The notes: generated by a model from the sequence alone, not told the origin. Positions 15,857-25,311 are shown, counted from the first letter of the stretch. The stretch: DNA of 64,000 nucleotides from Bacillota bacterium (GCA_023396225.1 JAEWWT010000023.1:1-64000); one strand, 5' to 3'. Program-made: numbers and translations.

Positions 15857-17800
15857 ATGTCTAAGAATCCCTATTACATTACTACCCCGATTTACTACCC
15901 GTCGGGTAACCCGCATATCGGTCATTGCTATACTACTGTAGCCTGCGACTCTATTGCCCGTTACAGACGAATGCAGGGATATGACGTTATGTTCCTTACC
16001 GGTACGGACGAGCATGGTCTTAAAATTGAACAGAAAGCTGCTGAAAAGGGCGTTACTCCTAAGCAGTATGTTGATGAAATAGTTGAGATTTTCAAAAAAC
16101 TCTGGAGTTATATGAACATCAACTACGACAGATATATAAGAACTACTGACAATTATCACATTGAGTCAGTTCAGAATATATTCAAGGAGCTTTACGACAG
16201 AGGATATATCTACAAGGGTGAGTATAAGGGCAAATACTGTACACCTTGTGAAAGCTTCTGGACAGATTCACAGCTTGTTGACGGCAAATGCCCTGAATGC
16301 GGACGTGAAGTTGTCGACGCAAAGGAAGAGGCTTACTTCTTTAAGATGTCTTCATTTGCTGAAAGACTTGAAAAGCTTCTTACAGAAACTGATTTTCTTC
16401 AGCCAAAAACAAGAGCAGTTGAGCTTGTAAACAATTTTATCAAGCCGGGGCTTGAAGATCTCTGCGTTTCAAGAACCACATTCAAGTGGGGTATTCCTGT
16501 TACCTTTGATGATAAGCACGTTATATATGTTTGGATTGATGCTCTTTCAAACTATATTACTGCACTTGGCTTCATGAACGAAGCATACAATGACTATGAA
16601 AAGTACTGGCCTGCTGATGTTCAGATGGTTGCAAAGGATATAATGAGATTCCATGCAATTATCTGGCCTGCAATGCTTATGGCTCTTGAACAGCCAGTGG
16701 CAAAACATCTTGCTGTTCATGGGTGGATTACATTCAACGGTCAGAAGATGAGTAAATCTCTTGGCAACGTTGTTGACCCGTTTGTACTTGGTGAGAGATA
16801 TGGTGCTGATGCTATCCGTTATCATATTTTAAGAGAAATGGCGCTTGGTTCTGACAGTTCATTCTCAAATGAAATAATGATAAACAGAATTAACTCTGAC
16901 CTTGCAAATGACCTTGGAAACCTTGTTTCAAGAACTGTTGCAATGGTAATCAAATATTTTGACGGAACTATTCCTGCTGACAGAAAAGCAGATGATACTG
17001 ACAATGAGCTTGTTGCTATGACAACAGCACTTAGAAATACTGTTGACGGATATATTGACCAGACACAGCTAAATAATGTTCTTGCTGAAATATTCAAGGT
17101 TATTTCAAGAGCAAACAAGTATATTGATGAAACTGCTCCTTGGGTGCTTGCAAAGGATGAAGCGCAGAAACCAAGACTTGCAGCAGTTCTTTACAATCTC
17201 CTTGAAACAATAAGAATTACAACAACTCTCCTCTCATGCTTTATGCCTACAACAATGCCTGAGATATGGAGACAAATCGGTGCTGACAAGTCTGTAATCA
17301 CATACGAAAATGCAGGCAAGTTTGGTGTTCTTCCTGATGGAACTACAGTTCAGAAGGGTGAGATTATTTTCCCTAGAATTGACGCTGAAAAGGAAATTGA
17401 AGAGCTTAACAATATTATTAAACAGAATGCTCCTGCTTCTGATGACAAAGACAAGGCTGGACTTGCTCCGATTGCTGATACAATAAAGATTGATGATTTT
17501 GCAAAGGTTGACCTTAGAGTTGCTGAAGTAAAGAGCTGTGAAAAGGTTCCTAAGGCAAAGAAGCTTCTCTGTTTGCAGCTTGATGATGGTTTTGGTGGCA
17601 GACAGGTTGTTTCAGGAATTGCAAAGTGGTATGCTCCTGAGGACCTTATCGGAAAGAAGATAATCGTTGTTGCAAACCTTGCTCCTGCAAAGCTTTGCGG
17701 AGTTGAATCACAGGGCATGATCGTTGCGGCTGACGTTGGCGAAGATGCAAGGGTTATATTTGTTGACAAGGATATTCCAAACGGCTCAAAGCTTAGATAA
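15857..17800 (+). CDS. metG: Methionyl-tRNA synthetase
   Basis: 647 residues. Charges tRNA-Met with methionine. The class I HIGH motif is PHIGH near residue 20, the KMSKS loop is GQKMSKSLGN near 300, and a Cys4 zinc knuckle is formed by CTPC and CPEC near 127-147. The C-terminal 110 residues are an EMAPII/Trbp111-type tRNA-binding domain (IKIDDFAKVDLRVAEV), as in many Firmicutes. ATG 15857 is placed 10 bases after AAGAAAGGAA; the in-frame GTG at 15848 is too close. A weak hairpin follows the stop, and GNAT and tatD genes come next. Confidence 0.95.
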   Translation: MSKNPYYITTPIYYPSGNPHIGHCYTTVACDSIARYRRMQGYDVMFLTGTDEHGLKIEQKAAEKGVTPKQYVDEIVEIFKKLWSYMNINYDRYIRTTDNYHIESVQNIFKELYDRGYIYKGEYKGKYCTPCESFWTDSQLVDGKCPECGREVVDAKEEAYFFKMSSFAERLEKLLTETDFLQPKTRAVELVNNFIKPGLEDLCVSRTTFKWGIPVTFDDKHVIYVWIDALSNYITALGFMNEAYNDYEKYWPADVQMVAKDIMRFHAIIWPAMLMALEQPVAKHLAVHGWITFNGQKMSKSLGNVVDPFVLGERYGADAIRYHILREMALGSDSSFSNEIMINRINSDLANDLGNLVSRTVAMVIKYFDGTIPADRKADDTDNELVAMTTALRNTVDGYIDQTQLNNVLAEIFKVISRANKYIDETAPWVLAKDEAQKPRLAAVLYNLLETIRITTTLLSCFMPTTMPEIWRQIGADKSVITYENAGKFGVLPDGTTVQKGEIIFPRIDAEKEIEELNNIIKQNAPASDDKDKAGLAPIADTIKIDDFAKVDLRVAEVKSCEKVPKAKKLLCLQLDDGFGGRQVVSGIAKWYAPEDLIGKKIIVVANLAPAKLCGVESQGMIVAADVGEDARVIFVDKDIPNGSKLR

Positions 17801-17867
17801 ATAAATATAATGATATGTGCTTTTCATGCCGATGCGTGGAAAGCATATTGTATAAGGAGACATATAT

Positions 17868-18383
17868 ATGATACATACGGAAAGGCTTACATTAGTGCCG
17901 TTACAGATTGAACATGCCGAGACGTTACTGGACTTATGGAGTGATCCGCAGGTTATAAGATTTACAAATATGAAATGCATTGAAACGCTCAATGAGTGCA
18001 GGAAAAAAGTCAGTTCACGCATAAAAACTCCTGTTCAGTTCTATGCCGTTTTAAAGGACGGTACTGTTGCAGGAATGGCGGCTTGCCCTATTATCAAGGA
18101 CGAGGATACATTTGAATGTGGATTTGCATATCAGATTATCAGAAAATACTGGGGCAATGGAATTGGCTATGAGGCGGCAAAAGGATTGTTTGACTATATT
18201 GCAAATGAACATAAAAATGCTGTTGTATATGCTGATGTTGTTGCTGACAATACTGCAAGTGTGCGTATACTTGACAAGCTTGGATTTGAAAGATACGGAA
18301 ATGAAACAGAGGGCTTTTGCAGAGATGGAATAAAGTATGATGTTATAAATTATAAAAGGATATTTAAAAATGAAGTATATTGA
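17868..18383 (+). CDS. GNAT acetyltransferase, RimJ/RimL type
   Basis: 171 residues beginning IHTERLTLVPL, the usual start of RimJ/RimL-like GNAT proteins, with the acetyl-CoA-binding region YWGNGIGYEAAKGL near 105-118 and the late motif DNTASVRILDKLGFE. The acceptor may be a protein N-terminus or a small amine. AAGGAG precedes the ATG. It overlaps tatD by 14 bases, so the two are translated together. Confidence 0.85.
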   Translation: MIHTERLTLVPLQIEHAETLLDLWSDPQVIRFTNMKCIETLNECRKKVSSRIKTPVQFYAVLKDGTVAGMAACPIIKDEDTFECGFAYQIIRKYWGNGIGYEAAKGLFDYIANEHKNAVVYADVVADNTASVRILDKLGFERYGNETEGFCRDGIKYDVINYKRIFKNEVY

Positions 18384-19143
18384 TTCACACGCACATTATG
18401 ATGATGAATGTTTTAATGAGGACAGGGATATTCTGCTTGAAGAGCTTTATTCAAAGGGTGTAGACAAGATTATAACTGTCGGCTGTCGAATTGAGCAATG
18501 CGAGGCGGCAATAAAGCTTTCTGAAAAGCATAGCCATGTTTATGCCGCTGTAGGTATTCATCCAGAAGATATTGCTTCTGCCCCTGATGATTATCTTGAC
18601 AGGATAAAGGAATGGGTCAAGTTTGCGAAAGTTGTTGCTGTCGGTGAAATCGGACTTGATTATCACTATGATGGCTATGACAGGGGAAAGCAGATGGAAA
18701 TCTTTGAAGCACAGGTCAGACTTGCAAAAGAACTTGATATGCCTGTTATAGTTCATTCAAGGGATGCAACGGCTGATACTATGGAAATAGTAAAAAAATA
18801 TGCACCACTCAAGGGAGTAATGCATTGCTATTCCGGCTCTGCTGAAACTGCAAAGCAGGTTCTTTCTTATGGAATGTATATTAGCTTTACAGGCGTGCTT
18901 ACATTCAAGAGCGCAAGAAAATCTGTTGACGCGCTTGCTGTTATTCCTATGGACAGGCTTCTGCTTGAAACTGATTGTCCGTATATGGCACCGGAGCCTT
19001 ATAGGGGACAGAGGTGTGACAGCTCCATGATTGTAAAAGTTATAGACAGGATAGCAGAACTTAAAAACATCACTGCCGAACAGGTCGCAGAAATGACTTA
19101 CAAGAATACCCTTGAATTGTTCCCAAAGCTCGCTGGAAAATGA
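18370..19143 (+). CDS. tatD: TatD-family metal-dependent hydrolase
   Basis: 257 residues. TatD proteins are TIM-barrel DNases/hydrolases with two metals. Metal ligands are seen in DSHAHYD at the start, GEIGLDYH near 93-100, HSR near 129, the MHCYSG histidine near 153 and ETDCPYMAP near 203. Its place directly after metG (with one GNAT gene between) is common in Firmicutes. The cellular role is nucleic-acid or D-aminoacyl-ester cleavage depending on the member and is not decided here. Confidence 0.92.
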   Translation: MKYIDSHAHYDDECFNEDRDILLEELYSKGVDKIITVGCRIEQCEAAIKLSEKHSHVYAAVGIHPEDIASAPDDYLDRIKEWVKFAKVVAVGEIGLDYHYDGYDRGKQMEIFEAQVRLAKELDMPVIVHSRDATADTMEIVKKYAPLKGVMHCYSGSAETAKQVLSYGMYISFTGVLTFKSARKSVDALAVIPMDRLLLETDCPYMAPEPYRGQRCDSSMIVKVIDRIAELKNITAEQVAEMTYKNTLELFPKLAGK

Positions 19144-19235
19144 ACTGCAAAAAATATTTGTAATTCGCAACGTCAGGTTGCATTTGCTTTCAAAAAAGCA
19201 CTATGAAATTGGTGGAGAAGGACTAAAACTGTTGA

Positions 19236-19241
19236 TATAAT
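19236..19241 (+). promoter_or_regulatory. Extended -10 promoter of the XRE regulator
   Basis: TGA directly followed by TATAAT, about 25 bases before the ATG at 19265, with AAAAGGAGG between. No good -35 is seen. Confidence 0.4.
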
Positions 19242-19264
19242 ATAGAAAAAAGGAGGAATACAAT

Positions 19265-20005
19265 ATGTTATTCAATTCTAATATTCAATATTTAAGGCAG
19301 GTCAACAGGATAACTCAGGAACAGTTAGCCGAGAAATTAGCAGTTTCAAGACAAACAATTTCAAAGTGGGAATCTGGGGAAGCACTTCCGGAAATTTCGA
19401 AGTTAATGGAGTTGTCGGATATTTTTCACTGTAAACTGGATGAATTGCTTAAAGAAAACATGAAGGACAAGCATAACGAGTATTCCGATGTGACTATCAA
19501 GCATATTGAAGCATTCCAGATGGCAAGATACGTTATGATATCACCGAATCCTGAGGATGATGTGAATGCTTACATGGATAATTGGGAGAGGCAGAGCGGA
19601 CTAAGTAACATAACGGGTGAGAAACTTAAAAGAATTGGCTGGGATTTTCCATATGTATCTAATGAACAGCAGAATCGTTTTGGACTGAGAGGATATGTGT
19701 CTGCCTGTATTATTCCAGATGAGATAAAAGCAGATTTCAAGGGAGTTGAAATTGCAAGACAGGAAGGTGCAGATTATGCTTGTATTTCAATAAGAAATCC
19801 ATTTTCAAGACCTTTTGAACTGATACCTTGTGGCTATCGTAAAATACTTGATTATTTAAAATGTGACGGTTTTAAGGAGGATATTAACGGGGATTTCCTT
19901 TCATGCTTTGAGTATGTTCATACTGAAGATGGAATTGAGTATATGGATATTTTTATTCATGTTCAGGCTGTCGGAAACAAAAACTTATACACAACATTAA
20001 GATAA
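19265..20005 (+). CDS. XRE-family regulator with GyrI-like ligand domain
   Basis: 246 residues. An N-terminal XRE helix-turn-helix (LRQVNRITQEQLAEKLAVS through TISKWESGEALPE, about 7-65) is joined to a C-terminal domain of about 160 residues whose pattern (early HIEAFQMARYVMIS, late FEYVHTEDGIEYMDIFIHV) fits the GyrI-like/effector-binding fold. Such fusions sense small ligands or drugs. It stands alone with its own promoter and terminator. The target is unknown and may be itself. Confidence 0.8.
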   Translation: MLFNSNIQYLRQVNRITQEQLAEKLAVSRQTISKWESGEALPEISKLMELSDIFHCKLDELLKENMKDKHNEYSDVTIKHIEAFQMARYVMISPNPEDDVNAYMDNWERQSGLSNITGEKLKRIGWDFPYVSNEQQNRFGLRGYVSACIIPDEIKADFKGVEIARQEGADYACISIRNPFSRPFELIPCGYRKILDYLKCDGFKEDINGDFLSCFEYVHTEDGIEYMDIFIHVQAVGNKNLYTTLR

Positions 20006-20037
20006 ATAAGTTCATAATATAAAAAAAGTATAGTGTC

Positions 20038-20081
20038 GCAAAAATACGCCCCGAAGATAAGTCTTTGGAGGCGTATTTTAA
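20038..20081. terminator. Terminator between XRE regulator and nifU
   Basis: AAAATACGCC/GGCGTATTTT with a long loop. It lies between convergent genes, with A and T runs built into the stem ends. A second hairpin, TTCATCG/CGATGAA followed by a T-rich stretch, is at about 20112-20138. Confidence 0.65.
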
Positions 20082-20187
20082 GATACGTTAACTTCATCGG
20101 TCTGCGATGAAACGGTTTTATTTTGACATATTTCCAAACTAATTTTTAAAGCATTACTGAATAAAAAACAAATTCTCAATTGACTGA

Positions 20188-20616
20188 TCAGTGTAAATGG
20201 CAAGCTTCACATTCACCAATTTCTCCTACGATAGGTGTAGGATCAACGCCCTGACGTCTATAGTAATCTGATATAGCTGATTTCAATGCCTGTTCTGCAA
20301 GAACTGAACAGTGGAGTTTTGACGACGGAAGTCCTTCAAGAGCTTCAACAACAGATTTGTTTGTAAGATTGAGAGCATCATCAATGGTCTTACCTTTAAT
20401 CATTTCTGTTGCGATTGAGGATGTAGCTACAGCAGCACCGCAGCCAAAGGTCTTGAACTTAACATCTATAATAGTGCTGTTTTCTACCTTCAGATACATT
20501 CTCATTATGTCACCGCATTTAGCGTTGCCGACTTCACCGATACCGTCAGCGTCAGCAATTTCACCGACATTTCTAGGATTTGTAAAGTGGTCCATTACTT
20601 TTTCACTGTATATCAT
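20188..20616 (-). CDS. nifU: Iron-sulfur cluster scaffold NifU/IscU
   Basis: 142 residues. Scaffold on which 2Fe-2S/4Fe-4S clusters are built from sulfur supplied by the desulfurase. The three ligand cysteines are in GNAKCGD, FGCGAAVATSS and LHCSVLAEQAL, with the conserved aspartate after the first. The C-terminal tail (GECEACHLH) adds two cysteines and is typical of the short clostridial NifU form. It follows nifS by 23 bases in the same direction. Confidence 0.93.
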   Translation of the reverse strand: MIYSEKVMDHFTNPRNVGEIADADGIGEVGNAKCGDIMRMYLKVENSTIIDVKFKTFGCGAAVATSSIATEMIKGKTIDDALNLTNKSVVEALEGLPSSKLHCSVLAEQALKSAISDYYRRQGVDPTPIVGEIGECEACHLH

Positions 20617-20639
20617 TTTATTACCATCCCTTTATAAAA

Positions 20640-21869
20640 TTAATTTTTAATTGGTGAAACATACTTCAATAATTTCTGAACTTTTTCTTTTCCTTTTGTA
20701 ACATCATCCCAGAAACATGACATGCTTCTTATATATGTTATAACCTGTGGAACCTTTTCAATTATATAGTCGATATCCTCTTCGGTTGTTTCATCTGAAA
20801 TTGACAATCTGAGAGAACCATGTGCAATTTCATGCGGAAGTCCGAGGGAGAGAAGAACGTGTGATGGGTCAAGGGAGCCTGATGTGCAGGCAGAACCGCT
20901 TGAAGCGCAGATGCCCTCCATATTAAGTCTTAAAAGAAGAAGTTCGCCCTCAACGCCAAGGAATGAAATGTTCACGTTTCCGCAGAGACGCTTGTCCCTG
21001 TCACCGTTAAGACGTGTACATTCAATTTTAAGTATCTCGTCAATAAGGCGGTTACGCATTTTTGTAACTTTTTCAACCTTTGCAGGCATATTTTCGCATG
21101 CCGCTGTAATAGCTTCACCAAGTCCTACAATTGCAGGAACGTTTTCTGTTCCTGCACGACGTCCTCTTTCCTGAGCACCACCGTGAATGAGGTTTTCAAG
21201 CATAATTCCCTTTCTTACATACAAAGCGCCGATACCCTTCTGGGCATGGATCTTGTGTCCTGAAAGCGAAAGCATATCTATGTTCTGCTCTTTGACATTG
21301 ATAGGAACATTTCCGATAGCCTGAACAGCGTCTGTATGGAAGAGTACACCTTTCTCATGACAGACAGCACCGATTTCAGGGATAGGCTGGATTGTTCCGA
21401 TTTCATTGTTTGCATACATAATGGTTACAAGAGCAGTCGTATCCTTGATTGCATCCTTTACCTGTTCAGCTGTAACAAGTCCTTTTTCATTGACAGGGAG
21501 ATATGTTACTTCAAATCCTTCTTTTTCAAGGTATTCACAAGTGTGGAGAATAGCATGATGTTCAAAAACTGTTGTAATGATATGATTCTTGCCCTTTTTC
21601 TTCATCTGATGAGCAGCAGATTTCAGAGCCCAGTTATCAGATTCAGATCCACAGCCTGTAAAGAATATTTCAGACGGAGTACAGCCAAGAGCTGTTGCAA
21701 CCTGTTCTCTTGCCTTGTCAAGGGCAAGGTTTGCATTCTGTCCGATCGAGTAGAAAATACTTGAGGGGTTTCCAAACTGATCCTTTAGATACGGAAGCAT
21801 TGCATTGAGAACTCTTTCCGAAACGCCCGTTGTTGCGGCATTATCGGCATAAACAAATCTTTTTTCCAT
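20640..21869 (-). CDS. nifS: Cysteine desulfurase NifS/IscS
   Basis: 409 residues. PLP enzyme releasing sulfur from cysteine for Fe-S cluster assembly. YADNAATT opens the protein, the PLP lysine is in SLSGHKIHA, the PLP-stacking histidine in FEHHAIL, and the active cysteine loop is SSGSACTSGSLDPSHVL. It forms a two-gene isc-like unit with nifU. No iscR gene, hscBA or ferredoxin gene accompanies them, so iron-sulfur supply relies on this minimal pair or on genes elsewhere. AAGGA lies before the ATG. Confidence 0.95.
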   Translation of the reverse strand: MEKRFVYADNAATTGVSERVLNAMLPYLKDQFGNPSSIFYSIGQNANLALDKAREQVATALGCTPSEIFFTGCGSESDNWALKSAAHQMKKKGKNHIITTVFEHHAILHTCEYLEKEGFEVTYLPVNEKGLVTAEQVKDAIKDTTALVTIMYANNEIGTIQPIPEIGAVCHEKGVLFHTDAVQAIGNVPINVKEQNIDMLSLSGHKIHAQKGIGALYVRKGIMLENLIHGGAQERGRRAGTENVPAIVGLGEAITAACENMPAKVEKVTKMRNRLIDEILKIECTRLNGDRDKRLCGNVNISFLGVEGELLLLRLNMEGICASSGSACTSGSLDPSHVLLSLGLPHEIAHGSLRLSISDETTEEDIDYIIEKVPQVITYIRSMSCFWDDVTKGKEKVQKLLKYVSPIKN

Positions 21870-22001
21870 ATATACAAATCCTTTTATAGTAAAATATTAG
21901 CATGGCAATAAATCTGATTTTTTTCTGCAAAATAACATATCAGTACAGATAAATATTTTATGCAGAAACTGCTTGATTATTTTTATTCCCAATATACTTA
22001 T

Positions 22002-22030
22002 ATTATATACCTGTTTAGTGTATTTTGCAA
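22002..22030 (-). promoter_or_regulatory. Promoter of nifS-nifU
   Basis: TTGCAA (22025-22030) and TATAAT (22002-22007) read on the minus strand with a 17-base spacer, about 130 bases before the nifS ATG. Confidence 0.65.
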
Positions 22031-22147
22031 TAGCATTTATTATAATAATTATACACCAAAAACCATAATTCGAGTATTTTTTTACAAAAAATTATTCTTT
22101 ATAGTTATAAACATACTTGACTAGGAAACATACCTAAGTTAAAAGGT

Positions 22148-22585
22148 TTATCCTTTAAACTTATCTCTCTGAATAACTGCAAGTTCATCACAGCGTTCGT
22201 TTTCGGGATGACCTGCATGTCCTTTTACCCAGACAAACTTAACGTTATGAGTATCAAGGAGCTTTAAAAGCTGTTCCCACAAATCAGCGTTAAGAGCAGG
22301 CTTTTTATCTGCTTTTTTCCATCCATTCTTTTGCCATGACCTTGCCCAGCCTTTTGTTATGCTGTCGCAGACATATTTGCTGTCGGTCGTAAGGATTACA
22401 TCACATGGCTTTTTAAGAGCAGAAAGTGCAGCAATAACACCTGAAAGCTCCATTCTGTTATTCGTTGTAATGCTTTCTCCCCCTGAGATTTCCTTGACAT
22501 GAGAACCGCAGCGAAGGATTGCACCATATCCGCCCGGACCGGGATTTCCTGAACATGCACCGTCAGTAAATATTTCAACTGTCAT
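22148..22585 (-). CDS. rnhA: Ribonuclease HI
   Basis: 145 residues. Cleaves RNA in RNA/DNA hybrids. The catalytic acids are in IFTDGACSGNPGPGG (Asp), RMELSGVIAAL (Glu) and TTDSKYV (Asp), with the WVKGHAGHPENERCDELA block carrying the histidine loop and the last aspartate. Length equals that of classic RNase HI. ATG 22585 lies 6 bases after GGAG; the TTG at 22597 overlaps that site. Single gene, about 280 bases upstream of nifS. Confidence 0.95.
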   Translation of the reverse strand: MTVEIFTDGACSGNPGPGGYGAILRCGSHVKEISGGESITTNNRMELSGVIAALSALKKPCDVILTTDSKYVCDSITKGWARSWQKNGWKKADKKPALNADLWEQLLKLLDTHNVKFVWVKGHAGHPENERCDELAVIQRDKFKG

Positions 22586-22609
22586 AAAATACTCCAATTA
22601 TTAATTTTG

Positions 22610-22719
22610 GGCAATACCATGCAAAGTCATAGGCTACGTTTCGAGGATTTGAGAAACAGCGAAAATACGTTACTGAGCCTGTTTTGAAAATCGTCAGAGA
22701 CGTATTGTGCGGTATTGCC
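22610..22719. mobile_element. 110-bp inverted-repeat element (MITE-like)
   Basis: GGCAATACC at 22610 and GGTATTGCC ending at 22719 form terminal inverted repeats. Inside are two hairpins: GTTTC/GAAAC, and AATACGTTACTGA with TCAGAGACGTATT (two mismatches). There is no coding frame. Its right end, read inward, is AGGCAATACCGCACAATACG, matching the presumed end of the IS at 106-125 in 16 of 19 positions. That suggests a small element moved by the same transposase type. A structured RNA is the alternative. Confidence 0.5.
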
Positions 22720-22817
22720 TTTGTTATTTTAAAATTTTTACTAAATTATTATACAATATAAAGAAAATAAATTCAAGTAAATACAGAATAATAAGACTTC
22801 CATCATTAAATTCCCTA

Positions 22818-22846
22818 TTGTATTTAGGACATGTTTAGTGTACAAT
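22818..22846 (+). promoter_or_regulatory. Promoter of the metallophosphoesterase gene
   Basis: TTGTAT (22818-22823) and TACAAT (22841-22846), spacer 17, only 19 bases before the TTG start. Confidence 0.6.
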
Positions 22847-22865
22847 AATATAGAGGTGATATTAT

Positions 22866-23732
22866 TTGGTTACGAAGTCGCCGTATAAATTCGGAGCGTC
22901 TATTGCAATAGGCGGCGCAATAGGATTTTTAAGCAACTTACTTATGCTGCCTGAAATTTCGCATTATGATATTAATTCAAAAAAATTGCCTGATTCCTTT
23001 GACGGCATAAAAATAATTCAGCTTACTGATCTTCACAACGAGGTTTTTGGTAAAAATAACAGGGGACTTGTCAGACGTGTTGACGATGAAAAGCCTGATG
23101 TAGTGGTTATTACTGGGGATATGGTCAGTCATACGAGTGCTAATGTCAGTGAATATATTGAGCTTTGCAGGGCTCTTGTAAAGAAGTACCCTGTTTATTA
23201 TGTGAACGGAAACCATGAAAATTCCGATCTTGCTCCTGGTGTTTTTGATTTTCTCAACAATGAGCTTAAAAATGCTGGTCTTATTTGCCTTGACAACAGA
23301 AAGACAGAACTTGAAATCAACGGCGATGTTATATCAATGTGCGGACTTTGCTATTCCGCTGAATATTACAAGGGCGTCAGGGAATATGCAAAGGCACACA
23401 AGCCATTTACAGCCGGTGCAATGAGAAAATATATGGGCAGACTTCCTGAAAACAGGTTTGTAATTCTGCTTGCTCATAATCCTCTTGATTTTGATGTTTA
23501 TGCTTACTGGGGGGCTGATGTTACTTTCAGCGGACATGTTCACGGTGGATTTATAAGACTTCCGTTTGTCAGAGGTATCCTTTCTCCTGAAAGAGGTCTG
23601 TTTCCTAAGTATAAAGAGGGTGTGTATACTGTAAAAGGCAGGAAGCTTGTTGTAAGCAGAGGGCTTGGTTCAATAAGAATATTTAACCGACCTGAAATTG
23701 TCACAGTAACATTGCATAGAAAAGATGATTAA
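22866..23732 (+). CDS. Membrane-anchored metallophosphoesterase (YkuE-like)
   Basis: 288 residues. An N-terminal hydrophobic segment (about 9-29) anchors a calcineurin-like phosphoesterase domain. Metal ligands appear as QLTDLHNE (D, H), ITGDM (D), NGNHE (N, H), LAHNP (H) and the GHVHGG motif. Relatives act on UDP-sugar lipids or phosphodiesters at the membrane; the substrate is unknown. Start is TTG at 22866 after AGAGGTGA, and no ATG is nearby. It is a single-gene unit ending in a terminator. Confidence 0.88.
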   Translation: MVTKSPYKFGASIAIGGAIGFLSNLLMLPEISHYDINSKKLPDSFDGIKIIQLTDLHNEVFGKNNRGLVRRVDDEKPDVVVITGDMVSHTSANVSEYIELCRALVKKYPVYYVNGNHENSDLAPGVFDFLNNELKNAGLICLDNRKTELEINGDVISMCGLCYSAEYYKGVREYAKAHKPFTAGAMRKYMGRLPENRFVILLAHNPLDFDVYAYWGADVTFSGHVHGGFIRLPFVRGILSPERGLFPKYKEGVYTVKGRKLVVSRGLGSIRIFNRPEIVTVTLHRKDD

Positions 23733-23790
23733 GAAGAATATTAGTATTAATTCTAATATTTTGCAAATGATTTTTAATCTTTACACAAAA

Positions 23791-23833
23791 TTTAAGCTGT
23801 TTGCATAAAATAATGCGGACAGCTTTTATTATA
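23791..23833 (+). terminator. Terminator of the phosphoesterase gene
   Basis: AAGCTGTTTGCAT pairs with ATGCGGACAGCTT (two G-U pairs) and is followed by TTTATT. Confidence 0.75.
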
Positions 23834-23860
23834 TGTAAGCAAACTGTAATTGAAATGTAA

Positions 23861-23889
23861 TTGTAATGGGCTTTGGGAAATGTTATAAT
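23861..23889 (+). promoter_or_regulatory. Promoter of the lipoprotein gene
   Basis: TTGTAA (23861-23866) and TATAAT (23884-23889), spacer 17, about 30 bases before the GTG start. Confidence 0.65.
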
Positions 23890-23917
23890 AAAACAAAAAA
23901 CGGAGAGGGGGAGTATT

Positions 23918-25258
23918 GTGAAAAAATACATATTTAATTTAATGATTTGTTTTGCGGCAACCCTCACTCTGATTTTATGCAGCTGTTCAGATACAAAAGC
24001 GGCTGAGCTTGCTGGTGGAGCAGAAAAGGCTTCAACGTCTGAGTATTCTTTGAATGGTGCAAATGGTTTGGAAAGCAACGTAATTTTGAGAAATGGATCA
24101 AATCAGATATATGCGGCTGAAGAATCTCCTGCTGAAAAGTATTCTGTATCAGCAAATGGCATAGTAGTTAAAATGAGCAACGGCAAGGATTATTATGTTG
24201 TTTCTGTTCAGTATGACCCTGAAAATGACGGAAACAGTGTGACATTTAATATTGAAGACAATGACTATAATCTTAACAGCATAACTATTGAAGCACCAGA
24301 AGATTACAGTGTCATCAACGAAAATGAAGCATCAATGACTAGCAGTTTCTGCAAGGTATTACGCAATCAGTTTGATGATAAAAGTGTTCCCGACGTTCTG
24401 CAGTTATATTTTTACTCAGATAATTATATAGACGAAGAGAAAACACCGTATATTATATCAAAGTTCTATGCAATACAAGACGGTACTCTGAATCAGATTT
24501 CCATAGAGGATGAAACAGAGGAAGAACCTTTATATTATGAATCTGTCAAGGGGATGGATTTATACTGCACAGAACCTCTGAAATATATGTCTCCGATTAA
24601 AATTGCAATTGAAAACAATGTTGAATATCCTGAAATATTCACATATACCTTTGACCCTGACAATTTTATAATGACAAAGAAAAGAGAAGAGTTTTCTCCT
24701 GAAAATTCTCTTTACTTCGGATATGGTTATTTTGCGCTTGCAAATGATTTATACAGATATTTCACTTGTGATGTTTTGCCTTTAAATGAGGATGTAGGAT
24801 ACTTTGAAGATCCTATTTTTGACGAAAATTCAGGTACTTATTATAACAGCAACTTTTATTTCATGGTTGATGATGAACGCTTTACAGATTTAGCTTCATT
24901 TAAGGCATATACAAACACAGTCTTTTCTGAAAGCCTTACTGATGAAATGTTTAAAAATGCGCCTCAGAAGTACAAGGATTTTGATGGAAAGCTTCATACG
25001 CTTACCTCCGCTATCGGTGATGATTATTTTGGCGGACTTATGCTCATAGACGGATATAGTGAAGAGGATGGAAAGCTTGTATATACTACAAAGCAGGAGC
25101 GGTTTGATGTCAACGGAAATGTTATAGGCTATGAAAACAGCGGCAGGCTGGTTCTTGAAAAACCTGAAAATCAACCTGGAGCAAGCGGATATTCTGCTTC
25201 GCCGTATGGGTATGTTTTTACCGAGTACAACAATGTACTTCAGTTCTATGTTTATTAG
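23918..25258 (+). CDS. Lipoprotein of unknown function
   Basis: 446 residues. GTG start nine bases after a purine-rich site (GAGGGGGAG). Signal peptide with a lipobox near residue 20-22 (LILCSCS), then an acidic secreted domain rich in Tyr, Asp and Asn. No known domain is recognised. The second half contains segments such as DENSGTYYNSNFYFMVDDE and a central KAYTNTVF stretch that resemble other Ruminococcus surface lipoproteins only in composition. Single-gene unit with promoter and terminator. Confidence 0.7.
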   Translation: MKKYIFNLMICFAATLTLILCSCSDTKAAELAGGAEKASTSEYSLNGANGLESNVILRNGSNQIYAAEESPAEKYSVSANGIVVKMSNGKDYYVVSVQYDPENDGNSVTFNIEDNDYNLNSITIEAPEDYSVINENEASMTSSFCKVLRNQFDDKSVPDVLQLYFYSDNYIDEEKTPYIISKFYAIQDGTLNQISIEDETEEEPLYYESVKGMDLYCTEPLKYMSPIKIAIENNVEYPEIFTYTFDPDNFIMTKKREEFSPENSLYFGYGYFALANDLYRYFTCDVLPLNEDVGYFEDPIFDENSGTYYNSNFYFMVDDERFTDLASFKAYTNTVFSESLTDEMFKNAPQKYKDFDGKLHTLTSAIGDDYFGGLMLIDGYSEEDGKLVYTTKQERFDVNGNVIGYENSGRLVLEKPENQPGASGYSASPYGYVFTEYNNVLQFYVY

Positions 25259-25271
25259 AAAATTATGAAGG

Positions 25272-25298
25272 CTCAGGATTTTTATCCTGAGTTTTTTT
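25272..25298 (+). terminator. Terminator of the lipoprotein gene
   Basis: CTCAGGAT/ATCCTGAG with a 4-base loop followed by seven T. Confidence 0.9.
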
Positions 25299-25311
25299 AT
25301 GCATAAGAAAG

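Noticed and set aside
22105..22135. IscR/Rrf2-type operator upstream of nifS (ATACTTGACTA)
   Set aside because: Only one half-site is good; the second half is degenerate, and it lies about 100 bases upstream of the promoter.
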